Source of the DNA: Lithodes maja
Taxonomy: Eukaryota > Arthropoda > Malacostraca > Decapoda > Lithodidae
DNA length: 64,000 bases
Assembly: GCA_037953745.1 (NCBI GenBank)
Contig: JBAKBP010000784.1
Coordinates: 1-64,000 of the forward strand
Reading direction: 5' to 3'
Part shown: piece after piece, positions 12,201 through 23,381 of the stretch
How the letters are laid out: every line of letters starts with the position of its first letter
Numbering within the stretch: position 1 is the stretch's first letter
Made by a program: the position numbers and the translations under genes
Notes under the pieces: model-generated
Told to the model about the DNA's origin: nothing
Seen by the model: the letters and a program-made list of their open reading frames with translations, nothing else
The model's database searches: none

Positions 12201-12302
12201 TGGCTCGGTCAGCTGGTCCTTTCGTTCTGTGGACCTTTCTTCCGGGTGTTTCTGTGCGGTGTTCGCTCGTGGCTTCTGTGGTGGGCTACTTGTTCTGGGG
12301 CA
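9248..12302 (-). repeat. Right (5') LTR of the gag-only element, about 3.06 kb
   Basis: Homologous to the middle LTR. Identity ends on the right at about 12,302-12,307, where the two copies switch to unrelated flanks: a polypurine tract in one, and ordinary DNA in the other. The minus-strand 5' end reads TGCCCCAG and the 3' end ATAACA. A minus-strand AATAAA lies at 9,388-9,393. Only scattered base differences from the middle LTR were seen by eye, apart from the tandem-unit number, so the duplication or insertion is young. Confidence 0.7.
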
Positions 12303-12470
12303 TTTTAATTATATCTTTGGAAGTGATACAAATGGTCAAAACAAGCTTTTATGTTTATAATATGTTCTAATTACCTCTTGGGAAGTGATAATTGTGACCA
12401 AAACAGAGCAGGAATATTTATAGTTATCTCTTTGGAAGTGACAACAATGGCCAAGACAAAGCCATTTCCT
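12303..12470 (+). repeat. Three diverged ~55-bp repeats
   Basis: The phrase TTTGGAAGTGA...ATGGYCAARACAA appears three times in imperfect form (about 12,315, 12,377 and 12,431). No coding value is apparent. It directly abuts the outer end of the right LTR. Confidence 0.5.
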
Positions 12471-12581
12471 GTTAATGTTGGCTGTACTCCTCCTCACCTT
12501 CACTCCCCCATCTTGAACCACATTGTTCCGGTTTGACACCCTGCGTAATTGTAAAGTTGTAATTTATAGTTCTCCAACAAT

Positions 12582-13894
<1,313 letters not shown>

Positions 13895-13897
13895 TTA

Positions 13898-13943
13898 TGG
13901 TGGGGTCACACATTCACGTATATTGCTCCCGTCAGCTCCCGTC
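13898..13943 (+). repeat. Harbinger left terminal inverted repeat
   Basis: Forty-six bases, the exact reverse complement of 19,005-19,050, preceded by TTA. The inner part contains two CTCCCGTC-like blocks. Confidence 0.97.
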
Positions 13944-14043
13944 TGTTGTAAACGAAGGTATATTGGTAGTTGGCAACCGATAACGTAAAACGTAATGGCA
14001 TAATACGCAAAACTTATATGAAAATACGGTCAGTCGGGGGGGT

Positions 14044-14062
14044 ACTCGCGCATGGCGCGAGT
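14044..14062. promoter_or_regulatory. Subterminal perfect hairpin in Harbinger
   Basis: ACTCGCGC-ATG-GCGCGAGT is an 8-bp perfect inverted repeat about 150 bp inside the left end. A related TACTCGCG half-site lies near the right end (about 18,980). Such subterminal sites are candidate binding sites for the element's DNA-binding protein; that role is inferred. Confidence 0.4.
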
Positions 14063-14373
14063 AGAAACGAGTAGCCCACGTGGGTCCGGAATGTTGTGGG
14101 TGCAGCCAAGGCCGCGCGGTTGTTGATTCTAGTTTAATCAGGAACGTGGCTCGCCCTCACGTATGTCAAAAGACGGCAAAAGTTACGACCGACCAGGCCA
14201 CCACTGTCGTCTGACCAGAGCAGCGTCGTCGGACGTAGCAGCTACCATGTCAGACGAGAGCTGGTCTCGTTCATCGTAGAATGTTCTCGTCGAACGTGGA
14301 AGTATGCGTGCGTGTGGCAACGCCGCCGCACTGCGCGTTGCCGGGAAGACGCGGCAATGTCGTACGTGGTGGG

Positions 14374-14380
14374 TATATAA
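14374..14380 (+). promoter_or_regulatory. TATA box of the Harbinger MADF-like gene
   Basis: TATATAA lies in a GC-rich promoter-like stretch, about 280 bp before the start codon at 14,654. Transcription would be expected to begin near 14,405. The leader then contains a CCACCCTGCC-type minisatellite. Confidence 0.6.
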
Positions 14381-14439
14381 GGACAGCGGGAGTTACTGCC
14401 GTCATACCTCACACCACACCAAGACGACAAACACCATCC

Positions 14440-14640
14440 CTGCTACTCTGCCACCCTGCCACCCTCCCTGCCACCCTGCCACCCTCCCTGCCACCCTGCC
14501 ACCATCCCTGCCACCCTGCCACCCTGCCTGCCACCCTGCCTGCCACCCTGCCACCCTGCCTGCCACCCTGCCTGCCACCCTGCCACCCTCTGCTGCCACC
14601 CTGCCACCCTCTGCTGCCACCCTCTGCACGCTGCCCTGTC
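14440..14640 (+). repeat. CCACCCTGCC minisatellite in the leader
   Basis: Short units of CCACCCTGCC, CCTGCCTG and CACCCTCTGCTG are repeated many times between the TATA box and the start codon. Long open frames across this stretch on both strands result from the repeat and are not taken as genes. Confidence 0.8.
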
Positions 14641-14653
14641 CTGCCCTGTCACC

Positions 14654-16715
14654 ATGGCTACCAAGGCTACCAAGAGAAGTCTGAAGAAGTCTTCAATCTC
14701 ACCACCTGGCCCCACGCCTGCAACCTCGCCTGTCCCCTTGACGCCTGCAACCTCGCCTGTCCCCTCGACCTCTGCAACCTCACCGCCTGTCCCCTCGACC
14801 TCTGCAACCTCACCGCCTGTCCCCTCGACCTCTGCAACCTCACCGCCTGTCCCCTCGTCGTCTGGGTCTGGAACATCGCTGATTGACACCTCTGACGGTG
14901 AAGTGTTAATGAATATACCCGACGATGATGGAGAGGTGTTGGACGTTGAGGAAAGTGAGGAAAACCCCGACGAAGTTGACCAGGAAGAGGGACAGGATCA
15001 GCCAACACAACCAACAAAACGGCGCCGGAAGAGCACCAACATTATCCTGACGGAGGCGCAGGAGCGTATGTTGGGAGACTGGCTGGAGCAGGATGTGCCT
15101 TATCTGTATGATAAGGGTGATAACCGCCACAAAGAGAAGGAGCACATTGACCATCTTTGGGCGGAGAAGGCAGCCAGTCTGGACCCCCCCATCACCGCCT
15201 CGGAATTGTTAACATGGTTCACCTCTCTCCGCTCCAAGTTTGGCAGGCTCACCAAGGACAAGAGTGGTGAGGGGGCCAAGAGGTTGACTGAGAGGGAGAA
15301 GTGGATACTCACCATCTTCCACTTCCTCAAGCCCCACATCGTGCGACAGAAGAAGCCCAGGAATCTGGGTATGCCTCAGGTACGTTTATATTTGCTTTTT
15401 TCTGAAATATTTTGTTTATGTGCCATTATTGTTGTAAAATTATCTTGTTAACTTAATTCTATAATTACCTTAAATTTTTGTTAATGAAACACCTAATAAC
15501 ACACAGAAGTTTATTAATTTTATTTAAAGGTTACAAAGATGAATGGTTATGTTGATTGGTATTTAACATTTCATAAATAATTAACATGTTACTAATTATA
15601 CATTCATGTCTCAACAGTCTGCTGCCCAAGCTGCCGAACCTTCTCCTGTGTGTGGACCTCTGCCTGATGAACCCGCCGATGAGGAAGACCAAGCATCCGG
15701 CAGTCACGAGAACACCACCCCAGCCATCTCCACGCGGAGGGCGAAGCAGGGGAAGCCTCCTGCTGCTGTTCCTGCAGCTCAGGGATCTGGAACCCTGGAG
15801 CAAGTGAGTAGAGGAAATATTAGTGTTATAATAGCAACAATAACTTTCAACATATTGGCTTCCCAGAATACAACATAATTTTGTGTAATAATGTTTCTTG
15901 TGTTGTGTAAAGTGTAAGTCTTCTCTTTTTCCATCATGGAAACAATAACTTTGAAGAATACCACATAATTTTATTTGCTAACGTTCGTAATTGGTTATTT
16001 ATTGAAATATGTTTCGTGTGTTTAATGTTTCCTTGTTCCATTCCAGGTCCTTGTCACTGCGGAGCAGGTGCGGCAGAACCTGGCTGGGGTTGCTGGTTTG
16101 GTGGAGGACCCCGAACTCCAGTATTGGCGCTCCTCCATGGATGTCTTGGCAAAGGACTGTGTGGGGTTGCCGCACAAATTCAGAAATCCCTTTAAGAGTG
16201 AGCTCATGGCAGCCCTACAGAGGTTCAAGACTGCCTCTGAGGAGGGAGTCACCAGTGTTGGTCCGGACCTCATGCTGCATGCCATAAGAAATTATGGCAT
16301 TCCGGCGCCACAACCTCAACCTCAACCACCTCCACCTCAAACAAGCGATACTGTTATGTACCAGGGGACTCCGACAAACACACTGTCTCAATCAGTGTTG
16401 CCAAAGCCTGCTCCTGCGTACGTGCTACCTCCACACCAGGTTGCAGCACTGCAATCGTTGCTGATGCGGCCGCCCCCGTCGGCAACACCCCCTACCATAT
16501 TCCACCCAGCTACTGCCTCCACACCAACGCACTTTGACCTCTCGCAGTTGAGCTCCCAGTTTGGGCTTGGGAACACAAGCTTCAACTTTGAAAACTTTCT
16601 GGCTGCATCCTCACCTGCACCTTCAAACCCAGCTACGCCGGCACCAAACATTGATCCCCAACAGACCCTAGAGACCCCCAAGAAACAACTCAGCCTGGAG
16701 AGCCCAAAGATGTGA
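14654..16715 (+). CDS. Harbinger accessory MADF-like DNA-binding protein (3 exons)
   Basis: Three exons: 14,654-15,379, 15,618-15,803 and 16,047-16,715. The introns start GTACGT and GTGAGT and end in CAACAG and TTCCAG, and all three exons stay in phase 0, giving 526 residues. The start codon sits in CACCATGG. Residues 30-70 are a 10-residue repeat (STSATSPPVP), then an acidic stretch, KRRRK at 122-126 as a likely nuclear signal, and a MADF-like domain at about 133-229 (YDKGDNRHKEKEHIDHLW, then LRSKFGRL, then EKWILTIFHFL). The C-terminal third is rich in Pro and Gln. In PIF/Harbinger elements a Myb/SANT-like or MADF partner carries the nuclease to the nucleus and to the ends; that role is inferred here. 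A poly(A) signal AATAAA is at 16,762-16,767. Confidence 0.85.
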
Positions 16716-17227
16716 TAATTTTAGCATATATTTTATAATGAAACATGTATTAAAATTACAAAATAAAAATAGTGATGACGTGTGTGTTTATCATTCCAAT
16801 TTTGTAGGTAAAGTATATATTAATAAGATGACAAATGAAATATATCCTGAAGGTAATAAAAAATAAAAGACTAATTGAAAAAAAAACATAACTGATAATA
16901 TGGTTAACAATAAATATGAAAAATCAGGAAAAATAAAATAAAATAAACAGTACCAAAAAAATGAAACATTGAAACAATTAACAACGTGATTGAAATATAA
17001 CACTAAGATAAAGATAAAGTAAGCAGGGAACTATAAAAGTAGTTAAAGGGAAATTGAAACTATACAATACAAAATATATGGAAAAACCTACAAACTTTAC
17101 AAAACATCAAAAGTAACTTATAAAACTAAAATACTTGCCAAACTGGCCAAAAATCTATAACAAATTTTTAAGATGAAACTGGAATATACAGAAAAATATA
17201 AAATAAAAATTGAAAACCCTCACTCAC
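16716..17227. other. AT-rich spacer between the two convergent Harbinger genes
   Basis: The spacer holds the poly(A) signal AATAAA at 16,762-16,767 for the plus-strand gene and AT-rich sequence likely to serve the minus-strand gene's 3' end. No further gene is seen. Confidence 0.6.
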
Positions 17228-18574
17228 CTAAATACGGTCATCCTGCCAACCCACAGATCCTTGAGGGGAAGAGAAGTATGTCTTGAGGTAGTCCCGTTGC
17301 TCCTTGGCAAGCCTGGTTGCAGTGTTGCGGGACCCAGGGGGCATGTTTCTTCCTACAGGTGGGTCAGTCCTCCAGAGGCCAGGTATGAGTTCGTGGGTGT
17401 CTGGGTCCTCGTGATCTACCTCTGCTCGGGGTGGGTTTCGTCCTCGTAGGATGTTGTGCAAAATGCAGGAGGCCAACACAACAACCTCTGCACGCTCAGG
17501 TTTTATAGATATGGGAGTGTGCAAAACCCGGAAGCGGTTAGCAAGAATGCCAAAGGCGTTCTCTACCACCCGGCGGCCCCTGCTGAGTCTGTAGTTGTAG
17601 ATCCGTTCAGGTTTCGAGAGGAATCGTTGGGGGTAGGGCTTCATCATGTAGGGGCGCAGAGGGAATGCATCATCCCCTACCAAGAAGTAGTCCGTGGGTG
17701 GTCCATTGTCATCGGTAGAGATGACCTCGGGGGGGGGCAGTTTGGCAGTCTGTGTTTCAAGCAACTTACACAGAGGGGTTTGTGCAAAGCCACCACCATC
17801 AGACTCTGATCCTATGGCCCCAACGTCGACGTAGATGAATTTGTAGTTGGAGTCAACAATTGCCAACAGGACAATGGAAAAAAACTTCTTGTAGTTGAAG
17901 TAATATGTGCCACCAAAGGAGGGGTTGCGGATCCGTATGTGTTTGCCATCAATGGCTCCCACACAATGCGGCAGGTTCCATCGTTCCTCAAAGCCGCTGG
18001 CAACCTCCTTCCATTCACCAGGCGATTGTGGCGTTTTGAGCTCCTGATCTCCGTAGACAGAGATGATGGCCTGGCATGTGTCTGGAACAATTTGGCTGAT
18101 GGTGTTGTGGGCAACACGAAAGTTGTATTGCAGGCTCTTATACGAATCACCCGTAGCGAGGAAACGTAGGGTGATGGCCACCCGCAGCCCAGGAGCAATG
18201 GGTTTTCGCCAGAACGTAGGTTTCCTTTGAATGATGGGCGTGACACGTTCCACAATCTCATCAAATAGTTGTTTGTCTACCCGGGTGAAGTTCTTGTAGA
18301 GTAGTGGACATTCTCTGGCCAACTCTTGCATGAGGTTCTCATAATGGCCTTGTTCAAGCCTCCGTTGTAGATATGGCCACACCCACACTGTCCTCTTGGT
18401 CCTTTTCTTCTTTTGTTCCTCTTGATGGATGGAGTTTGCTATTGCAAGTAGTTTTAAGACATCTATGTAGGCAATGATGCATTGTATGAGCCGCGTGTTA
18501 TGCCTAATCTCCGGTTTGATTAAGGAGTTCACATATTTGAACTCCTCCAGGATGAATTCCGTTATGTTGTTCAT
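17228..18574 (-). CDS. PIF/Harbinger DDE nuclease (transposase)
   Basis: One uninterrupted exon encodes 448 residues, a normal length for Harbinger transposases (HARBI1-like, DDE_Tnp_4 family). The probable catalytic residues are D209 in GAIDGKHI, D301 in LVGDDAFPL and E338 in RRVVENAFG. The N-terminal half contains the usual helical region (TLRFLATGDSYKSLQYNFRV, then S160-Q161 in the predicted helix-turn-helix). The protein should cut and rejoin DNA at TTA targets, together with the MADF-like partner encoded convergently on the other strand. A weak TATA-like sequence (TACAAAAG on the minus strand) is at about 18,622-18,629. No internal stop or frameshift is seen, so this copy could be active. 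Confidence 0.95.
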   Translation of the reverse strand: MNNITEFILEEFKYVNSLIKPEIRHNTRLIQCIIAYIDVLKLLAIANSIHQEEQKKKRTKRTVWVWPYLQRRLEQGHYENLMQELARECPLLYKNFTRVDKQLFDEIVERVTPIIQRKPTFWRKPIAPGLRVAITLRFLATGDSYKSLQYNFRVAHNTISQIVPDTCQAIISVYGDQELKTPQSPGEWKEVASGFEERWNLPHCVGAIDGKHIRIRNPSFGGTYYFNYKKFFSIVLLAIVDSNYKFIYVDVGAIGSESDGGGFAQTPLCKLLETQTAKLPPPEVISTDDNGPPTDYFLVGDDAFPLRPYMMKPYPQRFLSKPERIYNYRLSRGRRVVENAFGILANRFRVLHTPISIKPERAEVVVLASCILHNILRGRNPPRAEVDHEDPDTHELIPGLWRTDPPVGRNMPPGSRNTATRLAKEQRDYLKTYFSSPQGSVGWQDDRI

Positions 18575-18599
18575 GGTGCAGAGGAATGAGTGGGAATGG

Positions 18600-19004
18600 G
18601 AAAGGTGTGGCCATTCATGCCCTTTTGTACTTCCCAGATAGCAACCCCGACAGACGTGGTTGACAAAGACTGTCTTTGTCTGTGTTTGGTCAGACGGGGT
18701 GTGCCTACGATTGGCCGGAACCGGTCCAGGTACGACCTAACAAATCCCACGCCGTGCGGCCTCAGCTACGCCGGTCGTGTGGGGGTGTGGCATGGGCGTG
18801 GCCTGTTTTCCAGCAAATCGGGCAGCCCATTAGGTTGAACGGGGCTATGCCTACGCACGGCGCAAACACGTACGTAGTTCACTACGCCTCCATTACGTCT
18901 GACGTAACACTGGCCCCGTTACGCTACGTCTGTCGGGAAGTGCAATAGACGTAGAAGAACGGGCGTTCATCGGCAAAAACTACTCGCGTCTTTGCGATAC
19001 GCCG
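18600..19004. promoter_or_regulatory. Right subterminal region of Harbinger with TACGT motifs
   Basis: Between the nuclease start and the right inverted repeat, TACGT/ACGTA words are dense (18,860-18,960), matching similar words near the left end. These are candidate binding sites and promoter for the nuclease gene; inference only. Confidence 0.4.
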
Positions 19005-19050
19005 GACGGGAGCTGACGGGAGCAATATACGTGAATGTGTGACCCCACCA
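19005..19050 (-). repeat. Harbinger right terminal inverted repeat
   Basis: Exact reverse complement of 13,898-13,943, followed by TTA at 19,051-19,053. Confidence 0.97.
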
Positions 19051-19253
19051 TTACGTATACATAGGCAACGCATAACGTGCGTCCCTGGGGTTTTGTGGGT
19101 TAAACTGCTTAAAATCATCCAAGATTAACCAGAATAAAAGTTAAAAAGGCGTCAATAAAATCCTGGCTGATATAATTCCACCCAAGTGAACTTTACCAGC
19201 TACCGATAAATAAACAAATGCTGCCCGAATATCCTGAAACAAACAAGATCTAT

Positions 19254-19277
19254 GGGGAGGGAGGGGTGCGGGGAGGG
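19254..19277 (+). other. G-quadruplex-type G-run cluster
   Basis: Five runs of three or four G separated by one to three bases, in a longer purine-only stretch to 19,330. It is compatible with a G-quadruplex or triplex; no gene is associated. Confidence 0.5.
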
Positions 19278-19564
19278 TATCTAGGGAGGGAGGAGGAAGG
19301 GAAGAAGGGAGAGAGGGAGGAAGGGTGCAATGTATTAAGATGTGAGGGAGTGGGATCGGCATTTGGAAAGGGCGCTCTGGGTCTATTTTCATTTCGATCA
19401 TGCTTGTATCGTTTCAGTGTATACACAATCGAATCTTAACACTATCTGGTGAGACCTTTTGAGGGTAATTATGATATTTGGCTTAACGATTATTGAAGGA
19501 TTTTGGTATTTTTTAGCAATGTAGTTTACATTTGACCCCTAGAATAAGAAAAACATCTCGACAG

Positions 19565-19995
19565 AACCCTTGTGTGAGGGAAGGAGGAGTGAGGAGGTCT
19601 GATTGAGTGAGGGGAAAGTAAATCTGAGGGAGGGAGTGGGGAAGGGGAGTGAACTGAAGATTGAGGGAGGGAGAGGGTCCGATTGAGTGGGGAAAGAGAG
19701 GATCTGAGGGAGTGGGCAAGGGAAGTGGTTTGGTGGAGGGATGGGAGGGAATCTAAAGGAGTGGGGAAGAGGAGTGGTATGATGGAGTGAGTGGATCTGA
19801 GGGAGTGGGGAAGGGGAATGGTCTGGTGGAGTGTGGGAGGGATGTGATCTGTTTGAGAGTGGGGAGAAGGGAGGCTGAGGAATGGAGGGGATCTAAGGGA
19901 GTGGAGAAGGGGAGTGGTCTGATGGAGTGACGGAGCGAGTGGGGAAGGGGAGTGGTATAATGACTGAGGAATTGAGAAGGTCTGAATGAGCGGGA
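19565..19995. repeat. Degenerate GA-rich satellite, left part
   Basis: Imperfect repeats of GAGTGGGGAAGGGGAGTGG-TCTGATGGAGTG type, about 35-60 bp each. The same sequence resumes at 23,382, so the CR1-like retroposon between them is inserted in this satellite. Confidence 0.8.
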
Positions 19996-20384
19996 GAGGA
20001 GGAAATATGAGAGGAATACAAAGGATTACAAAGGAGAACAAACTGCAACAGACCTATTGGTCCTTACGGGGCAGTTTGGATATCTAAAACTACTAATCTA
20101 TTGACTACGAGGTAGAAAAAAGGATAGCAAAGAAGAAGGCTCCTCCCCACCCACCACTCCCTCCAGCTAATGCTGGCATGGAAACAGATTGGAAAAATAC
20201 CATGTAGTATTGAAAAACTGACACGGAAATTCGAATAGGACAGGGAGAAAAAGAAGTTGATTTGTAATCTAGGCTAACTCTATTACTAAAATTCTGAAAG
20301 GGAACAGATGTATGAATATCAATATACATTTCTGCATGCATTGACACTTCGTTGCGCGTTATTCTGAAAGAAACTATGTTAATT

Positions 20385-20540
20385 AGAATGTAAAACTTGC
20401 AAACTAAACACACCAAAACTGGGACAAAGACAATTTAAAGTCAAATTAACTTATCAAAATCGCTATGTGGAAACAACGCTTACTAAAATAAAATTTATGA
20501 AATAAAAGAACACAATCCACCACATAGGGTGTATATTACT
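20385..20540 (-). repeat. Dispersed ~155-bp repeat (copy 1 of 2)
   Basis: Very similar to 51,370-51,537, including TCGCTATGTGGAAACAACG and CACAATCCACCACATAGGG. It is non-coding. One copy lies in the CR1-like 3' region and the other downstream of a Penelope-like gene. Confidence 0.85.
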
Positions 20541-20594
20541 ACATTGAGGGTTATTTGCCAAGTGTTTATCCAGATGGTTCTTGAATGTTTCGGC

Positions 20595-21090
20595 AGTATT
20601 AGTTTACAATGTTCGAGGGTAGTCTGTTCGAGGTAGTCTGTTCGAGGGTAGTCTGTTCGAGGGTATGTCTGTTCCAAATATTAGTTTACAAATGTTCGAG
20701 GGTAGTCTGTTCCAAATATTAGTTTACAATGTTCGAGGGTAGTCTGTTCCAAATATTTGTTTACAATGTTCGAGGGTAGTCTGTTCCAAATATTAGTTTA
20801 CAATGTTCGAGGGTAGTCTGTTCCAAATATTAGTTTACAATGTTCGAGGGTAGTCTGTTCCAAATATTAGTTTACAATGTTCGAGGGTAGTCTGTTCCAA
20901 ATATTAGTTTACAATGTTCGAGGGTAGTCTGTTCCAAATATTAGTTTACAATGTTCGAGGGTAGTCTGTTCCAAATATTAGTTTACAATGTTCGAGGGTA
21001 GTCTGTTCCAAATATTAGTTTACAATGTTCGAGGGTAGTCTGTTCCAAATATTAGTTTACAATGTTCGAGGGTAGTCTGTTCCAAATATT
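20595..21090. repeat. 37-bp tandem array in the retroposon 3' region
   Basis: About 12 near-identical units of GTTCGAGGGTAGTCTGTTCC plus AAATATTAGTTTACAAT. Units at the left end (20,610-20,660) are shortened. It starts right after the RT tail codons, so it arose from the end of ORF2. Confidence 0.95.
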
Positions 21091-22625
21091 CACAACACGG
21101 TTGAAGAAGAAATGCTTCGCCTCGTGAGAATGAAAACGCTTGCCTATAACCTTATAAACATTGTTTCTCGTGTTTGCTTGATTGATCGTAAATAATTCGC
21201 TTGCATTTAGGTTGCTAAATCCCTTGAAGATTTTGAACACCTCTATTAGGTCACCTCTCATTCTGCGCTTGTTAAGCTAAACAAATTTAGTTTTTTTAAG
21301 TGTTCTTCGTACGTACGGTATATTACGCAATCTAGGTATCATTTTAGTGACTCTGCGTTGCACCTTTTCAAGTTTATTTATGTCCTTTCTGTAGTACGGT
21401 GACCAGAATTGCACGCAGTATTCGAGAGTGGGGGACGCACCAATGAGTTGAATAGAGTAAGTATGATTTTTTCTTATTTGAATTTGAATGTTCTGCCAAT
21501 GAAACCCACCAATTTATTAGCAGTTTTCATTACCTCTGTACACTGTTTACTCGGCTTCAGGTCACTTGATATAATAACTCCCAGATCCTTTTCATTATTT
21601 GTATTTGATAGTTGAATGTTGTTCATTGAGTAATCTTTTTTAGCTTTGTTACTAACGATGTGTAATACTTTGCATTTTTCTATGAATTTAATTTGCCATT
21701 TTTCTGCCCAGTTAACTAAAGTGTCTAGGTCACCTTGTAGTTTTTGCCAATGTACTAGTACGTTGAGGTTACTTTATTAGTAATTTTTGTATCGTCAGCA
21801 AATTTCGAAATTTTGCATTCTATTCCTTCATCTAAGTCGTTTATGTAAATTATAAAAAGAATAGGACCCAATACCGAACCTGGGGAACGCCACTATTTAC
21901 TTTGCACCAATCAGATTCTTCACCATTTATTAAAACTCGCTGTTTACGGTCTGAGAGCCAATTTTCGAGCCATTTCAATATTTTTCCTGTTATGCCATGA
22001 GCTTTTATTTTGTCAATTAATCGCTTGTGGGGTATGTATCGAAAGCTTTCTGAAAATCGAGACATATTATATCAACTGCTCTATCCTTATCATATGATTT
22101 GTAAACGTCATTGAAGAAATCGAGTAAGTTTGTTAAGCATGAACGTTTATTTCTAAAACCGTGCTGAGAATCTTTTATTAAATTATTTTCTTCCAAATAT
22201 TTTACTATTTTGTCCCTTATAATGGTTTTCCATTAATTTGCCAGTTACCGATGTTAAGCTAATTGGTCGATAATTGCCGGGAGAGGACTTATTTCCTTTT
22301 ATGTATATGGGCGTCACGTTAGCTAATTTACATTCGTTTGGAACTATTCCAACATTCAATGATTTGAACAGATTTGCGAGTGGGTTTAATAATTCGTGTT
22401 TTGATTCTTTTAGGATCCTTTGTTATATTTTATCAGGGCCTGGGGTTTTATTAACTTTAAATTGTTGATTGCGAGCAGGATATCGTCTTCATAAATCGTA
22501 AAGTTTTTGATCTCAGTGCCATTTGATTGATTCGTAGGGGTAGGTCGGCTACCGGTAGTATCTTCCGACGTGAAGACTGATGCAAAATAGTTATTTAGGA
22601 TATTCGACATTTGTACTTTGTTATC
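21090..22625 (-). pseudogene. Reverse transcriptase remnant of the CR1-like ORF2
   Basis: Broken frames on the minus strand can be read in RT order: ILNNYFASVFTSE (22,610 down), then IPHKRLIDKIKAHGITGKIL (near 22,040), GVPQ (near 21,880), ISKFADDTKI (near 21,800, catalytic ADD), and RGDLIEVFKIFKGF ... FFFNRVVNIWNRLP (21,261-21,060). Several frameshifts and stops separate them. This is the normal order for a CR1/L2-group ORF2, now inactive. Confidence 0.8.
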
Positions 22626-22629
22626 TGTA

Positions 22630-23378
22630 TGATCTCCATTTTCCGCAACAAGTGGGCCTATTGTTGAAGTTACCGTTTTTCTGTTTATTATATAGCTGTA
22701 AAATTATTTTGGATTGGACTTGCTGGGAGCTGGCAATATGAAGTTCCAGATTCTTCTTACTTCGTTTGATGAGATTTTTGGTTGTTCAACGCAGTCTATC
22801 GTGTTCTAATTTATCGTTATTATTCTGAGTTGCCATATATATTTGGTATGCCTGCTTTTTTACTAAGAGGCTGTTTTTGTTTTCATTATTCCACCATTTT
22901 GGCTTATATTTATCCGCTGGGCGCCGGTTTCGTAGAGGGACGCTTGTATTTATGGCTTTGTTTAGGTTATTAGATAATATGTTCCATAATCGATTTACAT
23001 CATGAGTTTCGGTCATTTCACTCCAGTCAGTATTGGCAAGATGCCTTCTAAGTTTGTTGAAGTCAGCCCTACGATAATCAGGTACTTTTTCCGTGCTCTC
23101 GTTTTCTTTGTCATTATTTACTTTAATGTTAAAGGACACTATTCTATGGTCACTAGAGCTAAATTCCGGTCCGATTTTAACGCTATATACCTGTCTTTCA
23201 TTTGTCGTTAGAATAATATCCAGAATATTATTTCCCCTCGTTGGGTGATCTACATGTTGATAAAGGGCACTTTCCTGAAGATTAGCATATAGATCATGTC
23301 CGGCGTGAGCATTTAGTGGCTCGCCCCATGTTGTGACTGGCAGATTGAAATCGCCAAATATTACTGCTTCTTCCTGAG
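22630..23378 (-). pseudogene. Endonuclease C-terminal part and linker of the CR1-like ORF2
   Basis: The coding sequence begins abruptly in the endonuclease at VIFGDFNLPVTTW. It has the phosphatase-like signature GDFN, then SSDHRIVSFN with the S-D-H catalytic motif. It continues into the linker (NRRPADKYKPKWWN) preceding the RT. The frame opens into the neighbouring satellite upstream, which is not part of the protein. The protein would nick target DNA, but the N-terminal half of the domain is missing, so it is dead. Confidence 0.8.
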
Positions 23379-23381
23379 GGG

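Larger units (their letters stand above)
1..12302 (-). mobile_element. Tandem gag-only LTR retroelement (LTR-internal-LTR-internal)
   Basis: Positions 1-5,854 are a near-identical direct copy of 7,082-12,302, offset by about 7,081-7,082 bp until a tandem-repeat difference near 4.7 kb. Read on the minus strand the parts are: LTR (12,302 to about 9,248), primer-binding-site-like TGG sequence (9,246 leftward), gag-like ORF (9,228-6,370), non-coding tail, polypurine tract (about 5,875-5,860), second LTR (5,854 to about 2,166), the same PBS-like sequence, and a second gag-like region running off the window at base 1. The middle LTR is shared by two internal regions, as expected from recombination between elements. 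No protease, reverse transcriptase or integrase is visible in the 3.4-kb internal region, so I read it as non-autonomous. LTR edges are accurate to a few bases only. Confidence 0.75.
13895..19053. mobile_element. Complete PIF/Harbinger DNA transposon
   Basis: The ends are 46-bp inverted repeats that match base for base: 13,898-13,943 (starting TGGTGGGGTCACAC) and 19,005-19,050. Both sides carry the target duplication TTA (13,895-13,897 and 19,051-19,053), the hallmark target of PIF/Harbinger elements. The 5,153-bp interior holds the two genes expected of an autonomous member: a DNA-binding protein (plus strand, three exons) and a DDE nuclease (minus strand, one exon), arranged convergently. 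All parts look intact, so recent or current mobility is plausible. Confidence 0.95.
19996..23380 (-). mobile_element. CR1-like non-LTR retroposon, 5'-truncated and decayed
   Basis: On the minus strand, from 23,380 downward, the pieces of one retroposon appear in order: the end of an apurinic-type endonuclease, an RT region, an RT C-terminal tail (WNRLPSNIV), a 37-bp array, and a 3' end with short TTTGTAAT/TTTGTATT repeats (about 20,005-20,035). The 3' segment GGACCAATAGGTCTGTTGCAG is also typical of CR1/L2-group tails in arthropods. The 5' end is cut inside the endonuclease. The host satellite lies on both sides. Confidence 0.8.

Noticed and set aside
14281..14886. Long open frames over the CCACCCTGCC leader on both strands
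   Set aside because: They are made by the repeat, lie in the leader of the MADF-like gene and lack any domain.
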